Of a stretch of 64,000 bases of DNA, positions 1-9,336 are shown one piece after another. Each line of letters begins with the position of its first letter. Position 1 is the stretch's first letter. Position numbers and translations under genes: made by a program. Under the pieces are notes generated by a model, which made no database searches, was not told the DNA's origin, and saw only the letters and a program-made list of their open reading frames with translations. This stretch comes from Paraburkholderia sp. UYCP14C (GTDB lineage: Bacteria; Pseudomonadota; Gammaproteobacteria; Burkholderiales; Burkholderiaceae), in assembly GCF_004197395.1 (NCBI RefSeq), contig NZ_SELS01000005.1:186001-250000 (forward strand), given 5' to 3'.

Positions 1-162
1 GAGATTCCAGCCTTGCTTGTAAGGCCCGAGAAAGGCGGGCTGTGCCTTGTAGCTATTGATCTCGCCGATCTTGATGGTTTGCTGTGCGCTCGCGCTCAGG
101 GCGGCGAACGAGCACACGGTCGACACCATGAGGCGAGAGATCCATCCTGCGCGCGTGGTCAT
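1..162 (-). CDS. ABC transporter substrate-binding protein, branched-chain amino acid type (partial, N-terminus only)
   Basis: Only the first 54 codons lie in the window; the gene runs off the left edge. The start is an ATG at 162 with a GGAG Shine-Dalgarno motif 6 bases upstream. The N-terminus is a typical Sec signal peptide (MTTRAGWISRLM, then a hydrophobic stretch ending SASA-QQ). The mature start QQTIKIGEINSY matches the opening strand of periplasmic LivK/HBP-type ligand-binding proteins. It lies 104 bases after the nicB-like gene on the same strand, so it is probably the last gene seen of the operon and the binding protein for the livHM-livG-livF transporter. The ligand is inferred to be nicotinate or a related acid from context only. 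Confidence 0.75.
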   Translation of the reverse strand, partial: MTTRAGWISRLMVSTVCSFAALSASAQQTIKIGEINSYKAQPAFLGPYKQGWNL

Positions 163-265
163 GCGTTTCTCCGTTTTCTGAAGGAATGGTGGTTTTTGTC
201 AGACGTGCGAACGTGTGGGCGTGCAAGCGCGCGGCCATGTGGATCTGCGAACGGTGACCGGCGGC

Positions 266-3200
266 TCATGGCTCGCGCGGTTCCGTGCGGATTCTGGCCA
301 CGTTCGCGGCGACGTCCTGCCATGCCGGCTTGCCGCCCGCGAACTGCGCGCGCAGGTACGACACGAGCTCGGCGACCTGGGCGTCGTTGAAACTGTCGCG
401 GTAAGCCGGCATCGTACCGAGTTCGGGCCGCGCAGGCGAGCCGATGCCGTCGAGAATCACGCGAATCAGGTTGTCCGGTGTCGCGCCGTGCAGGTTCGTG
501 TTCAGCGCGAGCGACGGATGCGCGCCGAACAGCTGCGGCCCGCTGCCGGTGTGATGGCACGCGGCGCACGCACCGTCGAAAAGCCGCGCGCCCGCCGTGA
601 CCGGCGCGCCCGTGATCGTGCTGGCCTGCTCGTAGGCGCGCGCGGTCGCGGCCGGATCGGCGTTCGGCTCCAGCGGATTGAGCGATGCGAGATAGACCGC
701 CATCGCGCGGATGTCGCTGTCGGGCAGCGCCGCGAGATCGCCGATCACCGGCGCCATCGGCCCGGCCGCGACGCCATGCAACGGTGCGTGTCCATCGCGC
801 AGATAGCGGAACAGCTCGTCCTCGCTCCACGGCACCGGCGCATTCGACAACGCCGACAGCGCGGGCGCTTCCCATCCCTCGGCACTGCCGCCGCCCATGA
901 ACGCCGCGCCGGTTTTCTCCGCGCCGAACGCATTGCGCGGCGTGTGGCACGCGCTGCAATGGCCGAGGCCGTTCACCAGATACGCGCCGCGATTCCACTG
1001 CGCGCTCTGCGCGGGGTTGGCGGCAAACGCGGTGCGGCCGAGAAACAGGCCGTTCCATGCGGCCATCAGCGGACGCACGCTGAACGGAAACGCGAGCTTC
1101 GTTTCGGGCGGCCGGCTGCGCACCGGGGTTTGCGACATCAGATAGGCGTAGAGCGCGTGCAGATCGTCGTCGGAGATGTTCTGGAACGACGTGTACGGAA
1201 ACGCCGGATACAGCCGATGACCGTCGCGGCTGATGCCGTGCCGCATCGCGCGCGCGAACGCTTCGAGTGACCAGTGACCGATCCCGGTCTGCCCGTCGGG
1301 CGTGAGGTTGGTGCTGTAGACGGTGCCGAACGGCGTCGCGAGCGGCTTGCCGCCGGCGTTCGGCACGCCGTTGTGGGCGGTATGGCAAACCGCGCAATTA
1401 CCGAGCGACGCGAGCAGCTTGCCGCGCGCGACCAGTTCCGGCGCGAACGCGCTCGCGAGCGGCGGCGTGATCGGCGCGAGCGGCGCGCTCGAGACCGACG
1501 CGAACGACAGCGCGCCAAGCCAGCCGACCGCGCCCGCCGCACCTGCTGCCAGCAAGCCGAAAAAGCCGCGCCGCCGGCGCTTTTTCCGGCGTGCCGCCGC
1601 CGCGTCTTCGGCTTGCGCGTCGGCGAGCGCGGCGCGAATCTTCTCCGGCGTGAACGGCGGACGACGGAAACGCACGCCCGTCGCGTCGTACAGCGCGTTG
1701 GCAATCGCGGCCGCGCCGGGCAACGACGCCGATTCTCCGGCGCCCATCGGCGGCTCGCCGTGGCGCGGCATCATCACGACGTCGATCACGGGCACTTCGC
1801 GGAATGTCAGGATCGGATACGCGCCCCACTCCTGGCTCGTCACCGCGTTGTCGCCGAAACTGACCTGCTCCTTCAGCGCGCGGCTCGTCGTCTGGATCAC
1901 ATTGCCGTGAATCTGGTGACGCACGCCGTCGGGATTGATCATCGTGCCGGTGTCCTGACCGACCACGACGCGCGTGACCGCGAGCTCGCCGCTCTTGCGA
2001 TTGACTTCGACGTCGGCGACCCACGCTGACCAAGCCGCGCCGAACCCCGGGAATTTGCTGTGCACGTAGCGCGCGTACGCGATGCCGCGGCCGCGTGCGA
2101 TGTCGCTGTCTTCGTCGTCTTCGTTGCGCGTCTTGAATGCCGGTTCGCGCGGCTCCCACCCGGCTTTCGCTGCGACCGCCTTGACGAGGTCGATCGCGCG
2201 CGGATCGGTCAGATGCCTGAGACGGAATTCGACAGGATCGACGCCGGCCCGCTCGGCGAGTTCGTCGATGAACGACTCGTGCGCGAACGTGTTCGGCAAC
2301 GCGGACACGCCGCGCAGCCACGCGGCCCGCACGATCGGCGGCGTGTCGTCGCAGACGATGCGCATGCTGCGATAGTCGTACGGCGGCACGGCCGTGCGGT
2401 CGCCCATCTCGAACACCTGCGGCTGAGCGGGGATCGCGCCGGTCAGCAGCAGCGCGAGCGTGGGCGCGTCGTTCGACGGATAGCGCGTCGCGAAGTCATA
2501 GGCGGCCAGTTCGCCTTCGGCCGTGAGCGCGCCGCGTACGTCCATCAGTTGCGCGGCGCCCTTCGGTTCCCACGCATGCTCGTCCTCGCGCGACAGTTGC
2601 ACGCGCACCGGCGCGCCGACCGCGCGCGACAGCAGCGCGGCGTCGGCGGCGACGTCGTCCGCGCAATTGCGGCCGTAGCAGCCCGCCGCATCCATCCGCA
2701 CGATGTCGATGCGCGCTTCGTCGAGCGCCAGCAGCAACGCGAGATCGGCGCGCAACGAATGCGGATTCTGTGTGCCGGACCAGACTTTCAGCTGCGCGCC
2801 TTCGCCGTCTCTGTTGCGATAGTCCGCGACCGCGCACGATGGGCCGATCGATGCATGCATCTGGAACGGCCACACGTATGAGCGTTCCAGCGTGCGCGAC
2901 GGGTCTTGCGCGAGCGCCGCGTCGACGTCACGTTCGATCACCAGGTCGCGCCGCATCGCCGGATTCGCGCGCAACGCCGCTTCGACCTGCTCGCTCGTGT
3001 CGAGCGGCGGCAAGCCATCGACCGTTTTCCAGCGCACCTCGAGCCGCTGCGCCGCCTGTTGCGCGATCTCCTCACGCTCGGCGACGATGCCGACGAAATC
3101 GCGAATCACGACCACCTTCACGACGCCCGGCAAGTCGCGAATCGACGCTTCGTTCACCTCCAGCAGGCTATGCCCGATGAACTCGCCCTGCGCGACGCCG

Positions 3201-3922
3201 GCATAAGGCGGCCGCACCACGCGTCCATGCAACATGCCGGGCACGCGCACGTCGTGCACGAAGCTCAGCTCACCGGTCGCCTTCGCGGGAATATCGACGC
3301 GCGGCGCGCTTTTGCCGACCACACGATACGCGTGCGCCGGTTTCAACGGCGCATCGCTCGATAGCAGCAGTTCGACACGCTGGCCTTTGATCAGATCTCC
3401 GTAGTGAATGCCCTGCGCCGGATCGCCATCGCGTGGAAATACACGGCTGTCCTGCACGTCGAGATCGTCCGCGTCCACGTTCAGACGCGCAGCCGCTTGC
3501 GTGACCAGATACTGACGCGCTTGCGCCACCGCCTGCCGCAGCGGCACCGCCGAAATCTGGATCGTCGCGCTCGCGATCGTCGGTCCCTGGTTCGGCGCTT
3601 CGCCGGTATGTCCGAGCACGATCGATACGCGCGTGAGCGGCACATCGAGCTCTTCCGCGACGATCTGCGCGAGCGCGGTGCCGATGCCGGTGCCCAGGTC
3701 CACGTGACCGTTGAACGCGACGACGCTGCCATCGTCGCGCACGACCAGAAACAGATCGGCCTCGGTCGGCACGAACGACGAACGCGAACCCGGCTGACCG
3801 GGCGCGACTTTGGCGGGCGCCTGCGGCGGCCGCGCGACGATCAGCACACTGTGCGCGTCGTACAACTGCTTGCGCGATGGCGGTGCGCCACGACGGTCGA
3901 CGCTGAAGTCCGGCCCTGTCAT
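266..3922 (-). CDS. Molybdopterin hydroxylase large subunit fused to triheme cytochrome c (nicotinate dehydrogenase NicB-like)
   Basis: This 1218-residue protein is a xanthine dehydrogenase-family molybdopterin subunit (about residues 30-760), followed by a basic stretch and one membrane segment (about 780-810) and a C-terminal part with three c-type heme motifs: CAVCH near 842, CSACH near 989 and CAACH near 1119. The GAGES motif supplies the expected catalytic glutamate at about 730. The same architecture is known for NicB of Pseudomonas putida, which hydroxylates nicotinate to 6-hydroxynicotinate and sends electrons to the respiratory chain through its cytochromes. The ATG at 3922 overlaps the stop of the [2Fe-2S] subunit by 4 bases; the open frame continues further upstream, but that part only shadows the small subunit. 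Isoquinoline 1-oxidoreductase is the main alternative name; the enamidase and reductase neighbours favour nicotinate. Confidence 0.8.
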   Translation of the reverse strand: MTGPDFSVDRRGAPPSRKQLYDAHSVLIVARPPQAPAKVAPGQPGSRSSFVPTEADLFLVVRDDGSVVAFNGHVDLGTGIGTALAQIVAEELDVPLTRVSIVLGHTGEAPNQGPTIASATIQISAVPLRQAVAQARQYLVTQAAARLNVDADDLDVQDSRVFPRDGDPAQGIHYGDLIKGQRVELLLSSDAPLKPAHAYRVVGKSAPRVDIPAKATGELSFVHDVRVPGMLHGRVVRPPYAGVAQGEFIGHSLLEVNEASIRDLPGVVKVVVIRDFVGIVAEREEIAQQAAQRLEVRWKTVDGLPPLDTSEQVEAALRANPAMRRDLVIERDVDAALAQDPSRTLERSYVWPFQMHASIGPSCAVADYRNRDGEGAQLKVWSGTQNPHSLRADLALLLALDEARIDIVRMDAAGCYGRNCADDVAADAALLSRAVGAPVRVQLSREDEHAWEPKGAAQLMDVRGALTAEGELAAYDFATRYPSNDAPTLALLLTGAIPAQPQVFEMGDRTAVPPYDYRSMRIVCDDTPPIVRAAWLRGVSALPNTFAHESFIDELAERAGVDPVEFRLRHLTDPRAIDLVKAVAAKAGWEPREPAFKTRNEDDEDSDIARGRGIAYARYVHSKFPGFGAAWSAWVADVEVNRKSGELAVTRVVVGQDTGTMINPDGVRHQIHGNVIQTTSRALKEQVSFGDNAVTSQEWGAYPILTFREVPVIDVVMMPRHGEPPMGAGESASLPGAAAIANALYDATGVRFRRPPFTPEKIRAALADAQAEDAAAARRKKRRRRGFFGLLAAGAAGAVGWLGALSFASVSSAPLAPITPPLASAFAPELVARGKLLASLGNCAVCHTAHNGVPNAGGKPLATPFGTVYSTNLTPDGQTGIGHWSLEAFARAMRHGISRDGHRLYPAFPYTSFQNISDDDLHALYAYLMSQTPVRSRPPETKLAFPFSVRPLMAAWNGLFLGRTAFAANPAQSAQWNRGAYLVNGLGHCSACHTPRNAFGAEKTGAAFMGGGSAEGWEAPALSALSNAPVPWSEDELFRYLRDGHAPLHGVAAGPMAPVIGDLAALPDSDIRAMAVYLASLNPLEPNADPAATARAYEQASTITGAPVTAGARLFDGACAACHHTGSGPQLFGAHPSLALNTNLHGATPDNLIRVILDGIGSPARPELGTMPAYRDSFNDAQVAELVSYLRAQFAGGKPAWQDVAANVARIRTEPREP

Positions 3923-4428
3923 ACGCGCGCTCCGTCGGGCACGTCCGATTGCGCGGCGAGCAATTGCGCCGCGCGCTGCACCGCGCGCACGATCTCGACG
4001 TGCGTGCCGCAGCGGCACAGGTTGCGCGACAGCTCGCGCTGGATCGTGGCGACGGACGGATGCGGATCGCGATCGAGCAGAGCCTTCGCGGTCATGATCA
4101 TGCCGTTCAGGCAGTAGCCGCATTGCGCGGCCTGTTCGTCGATGAACGCCTGCTGCACCGGATGCAACGCGGCGCGCGTGCCGAGCCCTTCGAGCGTCGT
4201 GATCTCGTGGCCCAGCGCGACTTCGGCGGTCGTCACGCACGCGCGCGTCGGCATGCCGTCGAGCAACACCGTGCAGGCACCGCATTCGCCGAGCCCGCAG
4301 CCGAACTTCGGCCCGTTCAGCGCGAGATCGTTGCGCAGCAGATAAAGCAGCGGCGTCTGCGCCGCCGCGCTGACCACATGCGTCGCGCCGTTCACCTTCA
4401 GCACGAGCTGCGCGGCGCGGTTCGTCAT
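3919..4428 (-). CDS. [2Fe-2S] small subunit of molybdenum hydroxylase (NicA/IorA-like)
   Basis: A 169-residue protein with the two iron-sulfur domains of xanthine dehydrogenase-family small subunits. The plant-ferredoxin-type cluster uses C44, C49, C52 and C64 (motif CGLGECGACT). The helical-bundle cluster uses C103, C106, C138 and C140 (QCGYC and LCRC). It would pass electrons from the molybdopterin centre of the next gene to that subunit's hemes. Stop and start overlap as ATGA (3919-3922), so the two subunits are translationally coupled. There is no separate FAD subunit gene, in line with the two-component NicAB type rather than classical xanthine dehydrogenases. Confidence 0.85.
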   Translation of the reverse strand: MTNRAAQLVLKVNGATHVVSAAAQTPLLYLLRNDLALNGPKFGCGLGECGACTVLLDGMPTRACVTTAEVALGHEITTLEGLGTRAALHPVQQAFIDEQAAQCGYCLNGMIMTAKALLDRDPHPSVATIQRELSRNLCRCGTHVEIVRAVQRAAQLLAAQSDVPDGARV

Positions 4429-4456
4429 GATGCGAGCACCCTGTCGTGCCGCGCGT

Positions 4457-5656
4457 TCACAGCACCACCGGCACTTCGGTCGCGGGCGGCGTATTGCGGC
4501 TGCGCCGGCAACGGATCAAGCCATCGATCATCACCATGCCGACGCCCGGAATATCGCCGAGCTGCACGCTTTCGAGCAGCGTGTCGGCGGCCGTATGCTG
4601 CGCGCGGTCCATGAACACGAGATCGGCGGGACGGCCCACTTCGATCAGCCCCTGGCGCAGATTGCGCTGCCGCGCGGTATTGCCGGTCGCGAAGCAGAAC
4701 GCAATTTCGGCGGGGATGTCGGCGAGACTCGAAATCAGCGCGATCATCCGCAGAATGCCGAGCGGCTGCACGCCGGAGCCGGCCGGGCTATCGGTGCCGA
4801 GAATGATCCGGTGCGGGCACTTCAGTTCGATCGCATGGCGCGCGGTCAGCAACGCGATCCGCTCGTTGCCGTTGTGGACGATTTCGAGCGCGCGGCTCGA
4901 CTGCTCGCACAGATCGCACACATGCCGGTACGACAGCGACGTATGGCCGCCGTTGACGTGGCCGATCACATCGGCATCGGCGGCGAGCACGACGTCGCGA
5001 TCGATCAGCCCCGAGCCCGGAATCGACGGACCGCCCGTGTGAATCGTGCTCTGGATGCCGTACTTGCGGGCCCACGCGACCATCTGCTGCGCTTCCTCGC
5101 CGCCCTTCACGCTACCGAGGCCGACTTCGCCGAGCAGCTTCACGCCAGCTTCGGAAAGCTCCTTGAAGTCCTGCTCGACCATGCCTTTCTCGATCACCGG
5201 CGCGCCCGCCAGCACCTTGACGCCGCCACCCACACCAGCCGCGCGCATGCCGTCGAACGAGCGCTGTGCGGTGATCGCCAGTGCCTTCACGCCGAGCACA
5301 TCCTTTGGACGCCCAGGTAGATGCACTTCGCCGGCCGAGATCATCGTGGTCACGCCGCCGTTCAGATTCGACTCGATCCAGCCGAGCTGATTCTGGCGCG
5401 GCGTCCAGTCGCCGAACACCGGATGCACGTGCGAGTCGATCAAGCCGGGCGCGACCGTCGTGCCTTTGCAGTCGACCGTCGTGCGCGCGCCTGCGAGATC
5501 GCAGTCCTTCTCGCGGCCGACCGCGACGATCACGCCGTCGTCGATCACCAGCGTGTCCGCGTCGAGAATCGGCTGATCGATATCGCCCGAGAGCAGCAAT
5601 CCGATGTTCGTTACCGCGACCTTGCCCGACAAGCCTGTCAACGTCTCTGCCGCCAT
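4457..5656 (-). CDS. ena: Enamidase (amidohydrolase, 1,4,5,6-tetrahydro-6-oxonicotinate ring opening)
   Basis: A 399-residue amidohydrolase-superfamily protein. It would hydrolyse 1,4,5,6-tetrahydro-6-oxonicotinate to 2-formylglutarate and ammonia, as shown for the bifunctional Fe-Zn enamidase of Eubacterium barkeri. Visible metal-site features are H76 and H78 (DSHVHP), E177 (GEVGLG), H206 (HTGG), H233 (GHVNGG) and D289 (GTDSPAG). From memory, the blocks SGDI, GGVTTMISAG, PGRPKD, TGGPSIPGSG and C-terminal SRNTPPA coincide closely with the E. barkeri enzyme, well beyond general amidohydrolase similarity. An AGGAG ribosome site precedes the ATG at 5656. It lies 28 bases before nicA and 34 bases after livF, in one operon. 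Other imidase-like amidohydrolases are possible but less likely. Confidence 0.85.
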   Translation of the reverse strand: MAAETLTGLSGKVAVTNIGLLLSGDIDQPILDADTLVIDDGVIVAVGREKDCDLAGARTTVDCKGTTVAPGLIDSHVHPVFGDWTPRQNQLGWIESNLNGGVTTMISAGEVHLPGRPKDVLGVKALAITAQRSFDGMRAAGVGGGVKVLAGAPVIEKGMVEQDFKELSEAGVKLLGEVGLGSVKGGEEAQQMVAWARKYGIQSTIHTGGPSIPGSGLIDRDVVLAADADVIGHVNGGHTSLSYRHVCDLCEQSSRALEIVHNGNERIALLTARHAIELKCPHRIILGTDSPAGSGVQPLGILRMIALISSLADIPAEIAFCFATGNTARQRNLRQGLIEVGRPADLVFMDRAQHTAADTLLESVQLGDIPGVGMVMIDGLIRCRRSRNTPPATEVPVVL

Positions 5657-5690
5657 CTGCCTCTCCTTTCGCCGACACTACCCGATGAAT

Positions 5691-6404
5691 TCACACGCTC
5701 AGATAAGCGCGCCTCACTGTTTCGTTCCGTGCGAGTTCGCCGATCGTGCCGCTGAAACGGATCTGCCCTTTTTCGAGCACATACGCGCGATCGCTGACCA
5801 GCTCGGCGAAGTGCAGATTCTGTTCGGATAACAGAATGGATAGCCCTTCGCGCTTCAGTTCGAGAATCATGTTCGCCATCTGCTCGACGATCACCGGCGC
5901 GACGCCTTCGGACGGTTCGTCGAGCAGCACCAGATACGGATTGCCCATCAGCGTGCGCGACACGGTCAGCATCTGCTGCTCGCCGCCGCTCATCTGGCCG
6001 CCGGGGCGCTTCGGCATTTCGCCGAGATTCGGAAACAGGCGGAACAGCTTGTCGGGGGTCCATTGCGGCGCGCCTTCGCGCGGCGGCTGACGGCCCGTGT
6101 CGAGGTTTTCCATCACCGTCAGGTCCGCGAACACGCGGCGATCCTCGGGCACGAAGCCGACGCCCATGCGCGCGATCTTGTACGGCGCAAGCGCGCTGAT
6201 GTCGTGGCCGCGAAACGTCACTTCGCCGTGACGGCGCGGCAGCAGTCCCATCACCGCTTTCATCGTCGTCGATTTGCCGGCGCCGTTGCGGCCCATCAGC
6301 GCGACCACTTCGCCACGGCCGACTTCGAGTCCGACGTCGAACAGAATGTGCGCGCGTCCGTAGAACGCATTGAGGCCGGAGACCTTCAGCATCGGTTCGC
6401 TCAT
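5691..6404 (-). CDS. livF: Branched-chain amino acid-type ABC transporter ATPase, LivF-like
   Basis: A 237-residue ABC ATPase with Walker A GRNGAGKST, the signature SGGEQQ, Walker B LVLLDEPSEG and the switch histidine region near LSEQN. The short length and the VPEDRRVF motif after the Q-loop are typical of LivF subunits. The ATG at 6404 overlaps the livG stop by 4 bases. With LivG it would power uptake of a small carboxylate through the fused LivHM permease. Placement between the permease genes and enamidase, all on one strand, suggests that the substrate is the pyridine carboxylate catabolised by the operon rather than leucine, isoleucine or valine. Confidence 0.85.
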   Translation of the reverse strand: MSEPMLKVSGLNAFYGRAHILFDVGLEVGRGEVVALMGRNGAGKSTTMKAVMGLLPRRHGEVTFRGHDISALAPYKIARMGVGFVPEDRRVFADLTVMENLDTGRQPPREGAPQWTPDKLFRLFPNLGEMPKRPGGQMSGGEQQMLTVSRTLMGNPYLVLLDEPSEGVAPVIVEQMANMILELKREGLSILLSEQNLHFAELVSDRAYVLEKGQIRFSGTIGELARNETVRRAYLSV

Positions 6405-7213
6405 TGCAGCGCCCCTTGTCCGTTCTGCGCGTTGCCATTCGCGTCTTGCAGCGGAGCATGCGGCCGGAACGTCTTGCCAGTGCCGAAATAGACTTCCTGC
6501 ACGCGCGCGTCGTTGCGGATCGTGTCGGCGTCGCCCTCGGCGATCAGCTTGCCGCGCGCGAGTACGATCATCCGGTCGGCGTACGCGAATACAACGTCCA
6601 TGCTGTGCTCGGTGAACAGCACGCCAATCTTGTGTTCGGTCACAAGGCTCTTGGTCAACGCCATCAATTCGTTGCGCTCCTTCGGCGCCATGCCCGCGGT
6701 CGGTTCGTCCATCAGCAACAGCTTCGGCCGGTTCGCGAGCGCGATCGCGAGTTCGACGCGCTTGACGTCGCCATACGCGAGCACGCCGCACGCGCGTCTC
6801 GCGTGCGCGCCCATGCCGACCTGCTCGAGCAGCGCGAACGCTTCGTCGGCATGGTGCGAACCTGCCGGCTTCCACAGGCCGAAGGTTTTCTTCTCGCGCG
6901 ACACCAGCGCCATCTGCACGTTTTCGAGCACCGTCATCGAGTTGAACGTCGCGGCGATCTGGAACGTGCGGCCGACGCCGCGTCGCCAGATATCGCGCGG
7001 CCGCATGCCGACGAGTTCATGACCGTCGAGACGGATCGAGCCCGCCGACGGCTGCAACTGGCCGTTGACCATGTTGAAGCACGTCGACTTGCCCGCGCCG
7101 TTGGGACCCAGCAGCGCCAGCAGCTGACCGGCTTCGAGATCGAACGACACATTGTCGACCGCCTTCAGTCCGCCGAACGATCGCGATAGACCGCTTACGC
7201 GCAGCAGGCTCAT
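6401..7213 (-). CDS. livG: Branched-chain amino acid-type ABC transporter ATPase, LivG-like
   Basis: A 270-residue ABC ATPase with Walker A GPNGAGKST, Walker B LLLMDEPTAGM and a C-terminal extension typical of LivG. In place of the usual LSGGQ signature it reads VLAYGDVKRVEL, the YGxxKRxEL variant seen in many LivG proteins. The start at 7213 overlaps the permease stop by 4 bases (7210-7213), and its own stop overlaps livF by 4 bases, so the three transporter genes are translationally coupled. The last 20 or so residues are rich in Asn and Gln and are not conserved in the family as far as I recall. Confidence 0.85.
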   Translation of the reverse strand: MSLLRVSGLSRSFGGLKAVDNVSFDLEAGQLLALLGPNGAGKSTCFNMVNGQLQPSAGSIRLDGHELVGMRPRDIWRRGVGRTFQIAATFNSMTVLENVQMALVSREKKTFGLWKPAGSHHADEAFALLEQVGMGAHARRACGVLAYGDVKRVELAIALANRPKLLLMDEPTAGMAPKERNELMALTKSLVTEHKIGVLFTEHSMDVVFAYADRMIVLARGKLIAEGDADTIRNDARVQEVYFGTGKTFRPHAPLQDANGNAQNGQGALQ

Positions 7214-9162
7214 AGGCCCTCCTTGACCGCGGCGGTCCGTTGCGATGCCGACGCGGCGCCGCCATTGGTCTTGTCGGCCTGATCGCCGTTCGCATCGCCG
7301 AATCGCTCGCGAATGAAGCCGACGATCCCCTGCGGAAACGCGATCACCAGCAGCAGGATCGCGAGGCCGAGCAGCGCCTGCCAATAGTCGGTCTGTCGCG
7401 CGACCGTATCCTGCAGCCACGTGAACACGGCCGCGCCGACGATCGGCCCGCTCAACGTCTGCAAGCCGCCGAGCAGCACCATCACGAGGCCATCGACCGA
7501 GCGGCTCACGCTGATCACTTCTGGCGAGATGTTGCCCTTCGAAAACGCGTACAGCGATCCGGCGAGTCCGCAGAACAACGCCGCGATCACGAACGACGCC
7601 CATTGCACACGCTTCACGTCGATGCCGATCGCCTCGGCGCGCAGCGCGGAATCGCGCGACGCGCGCATCGCGTAGCCGAGCGGCGAGAACAGCATGCGGC
7701 GCAACAGCCACACGCCGAGCACCGCGCATGCGAGGGTCAGGTAGTAGAACGCGACCGGCGACGACAGCCAGTTCGACGGCCACAGGCCGAGCACGCCATT
7801 GCTGCCGCCCGTCACGTCGTCCCACTGGAACACGACCGACCAGACGATCTGCGCGAACGCGAGCGTCAGCATCGCGAGATAGACGCCGGAGAGGCGCACG
7901 CAGAACCAGCCAAACACGAGCGCGCCGACCACCGCGAGCAGCGGCCCGAGCAGCAGCGCGGCTTCCATCGGCAGATTCAGCACTTTGAGGAACAGCGCCG
8001 CACCGTACGCGCCAAGTCCAAAGTACGCGGCATGACCGAACGAATGCAAACCGCCCGGACCCATGATGAAATGCAGGCTCGTCGCGAACAGCACCGCGAT
8101 CAGGATTTCGACGAGCAGCACCGGCATATACGGAAATGCGTTGGCCGCGAGCGGAGCGAGCACGAGCACCAGCAGCACGAAGGCGGCGAGCCACTTCAAA
8201 CGCTTGCCCGCGGGACGCAACGGCGTTTCCGGCGCGCCCATCGCGCGCACCGCGGCACTCGCGCGGCCGAGCAGCCCCCAAGGCCGCACCACCAGCACGA
8301 CCGCCATCACGACGAATTCGGCGACCAGCGTGAAGCGGCTCAGCGACAAACCGATGCCGAAGATCGTCACGTGCCCGATGCCGATGCACAGTGCCTTGAT
8401 CTCGGCGATCAGCAACGCCGCGACGAACGCGCCCGGAATCGAACCCATGCCGCCGACCACCACGACCACGAACGCATTGCCGATCGTCTCCAGGTCGAGC
8501 GACAGGTTCGCCGACATGCGCGGCCCTTGCAGCGCGCCGCCGAGTCCCGCGAGAAACGCGCCGACGAAGAACACGCCGGTAAACAGCCACGCCTGATTGA
8601 TGCCGAGCGCGCCGAGCATCTCGCGATCCTGCGTCGCGGCGCGCACAAGCGTGCCCCAGCGCGTGCGCGTCAACGCGTACCACAGCAGCAGCAGGACGAC
8701 GGGGCCGATCACGATCAGCGCGATGTCGTAAGTGGGCAGCGGATGGCCGAGAAAATCGACCGCACCCGCCAGGTGCGGCGCGCGTGGGCCGAACAGATCG
8801 TCGGGGCCCCAAAGCCATAGCGCGGCGTCGCGAAAGATCAGCACGAGCGCGAAAGTGGCGAGCAGATGAAACAACTCGGGCGCCTGATAGATCCGCCGCA
8901 ACACGACGATTTCGACCAGCGCGCCCAATACCGCGACCGCGAGCGCGGCGGCCAGCACCGACAACCAGAAGCCGCCCGCCGTATGCCCAAAGCGGCTCGC
9001 GATGCTATACGCGACGTAAATGCCGAACATATAGAACGAGCCGTGCGCAAAGTTGACGATGCGCGTCACGCCGAAGATCAACGACAAACCGGCGGCGACC
9101 AGAAACAGCGTCGACGCGTCGGCGAGTCCATTGACCAGTTGTACCAGCAGATTCGAAAGCAT
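7210..9162 (-). CDS. Fused LivH-LivM branched-chain amino acid-type ABC permease
   Basis: One 650-residue protein carries both membrane subunits that are usually separate. The first half (about 1-290) is LivH-like, with the NLLVQLVNGLADAS start, the GLSLIFGVTRIVNFAHG motif and GGMGSIPGAF. The second half (about 330-620) is LivM-like, with GPGGLHSFGHAAYFGLGAYG, the GYAMRASRDS loop that contacts the ATPase, and GGLQTLSGPIVGA. Each half has several hydrophobic segments. ATG 9162 is preferred because a further 34 upstream codons look non-coding (Arg/Pro/Ala-rich). Fusions of this kind are known but less common than separate genes. Confidence 0.85.
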   Translation of the reverse strand: MLSNLLVQLVNGLADASTLFLVAAGLSLIFGVTRIVNFAHGSFYMFGIYVAYSIASRFGHTAGGFWLSVLAAALAVAVLGALVEIVVLRRIYQAPELFHLLATFALVLIFRDAALWLWGPDDLFGPRAPHLAGAVDFLGHPLPTYDIALIVIGPVVLLLLWYALTRTRWGTLVRAATQDREMLGALGINQAWLFTGVFFVGAFLAGLGGALQGPRMSANLSLDLETIGNAFVVVVVGGMGSIPGAFVAALLIAEIKALCIGIGHVTIFGIGLSLSRFTLVAEFVVMAVVLVVRPWGLLGRASAAVRAMGAPETPLRPAGKRLKWLAAFVLLVLVLAPLAANAFPYMPVLLVEILIAVLFATSLHFIMGPGGLHSFGHAAYFGLGAYGAALFLKVLNLPMEAALLLGPLLAVVGALVFGWFCVRLSGVYLAMLTLAFAQIVWSVVFQWDDVTGGSNGVLGLWPSNWLSSPVAFYYLTLACAVLGVWLLRRMLFSPLGYAMRASRDSALRAEAIGIDVKRVQWASFVIAALFCGLAGSLYAFSKGNISPEVISVSRSVDGLVMVLLGGLQTLSGPIVGAAVFTWLQDTVARQTDYWQALLGLAILLLVIAFPQGIVGFIRERFGDANGDQADKTNGGAASASQRTAAVKEGL

Positions 9163-9336
9163 CGGGACCCTCGGCAGCCCGCCGAACGGCGCGCGCGCAA
9201 CATGCGCAGCGGCCCGATCGGCGGGGCGTTGCAGCGCGGGCGGCACCATGCGCGCCCGCGTCAACGGCAGGACACTACCAGCGAAACAACCCGCGCAACA
9301 AGCGAAGGCAAACAGGCGCCTGGAAAAAACGATCGC

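Noticed and set aside
3923-4285. N-terminal extension of the molybdopterin subunit to give 1339 residues
   Set aside because: The extension is the out-of-frame shadow of the iron-sulfur subunit; the ATG at 3922 overlaps that gene's stop in the usual 4-base way and begins family-like sequence.
266-4428. Isoquinoline 1-oxidoreductase (IorAB) as the primary name
   Set aside because: The architecture with three hemes and the enamidase and reductase neighbours fit nicotinate dehydrogenase better; kept only as an alternative.
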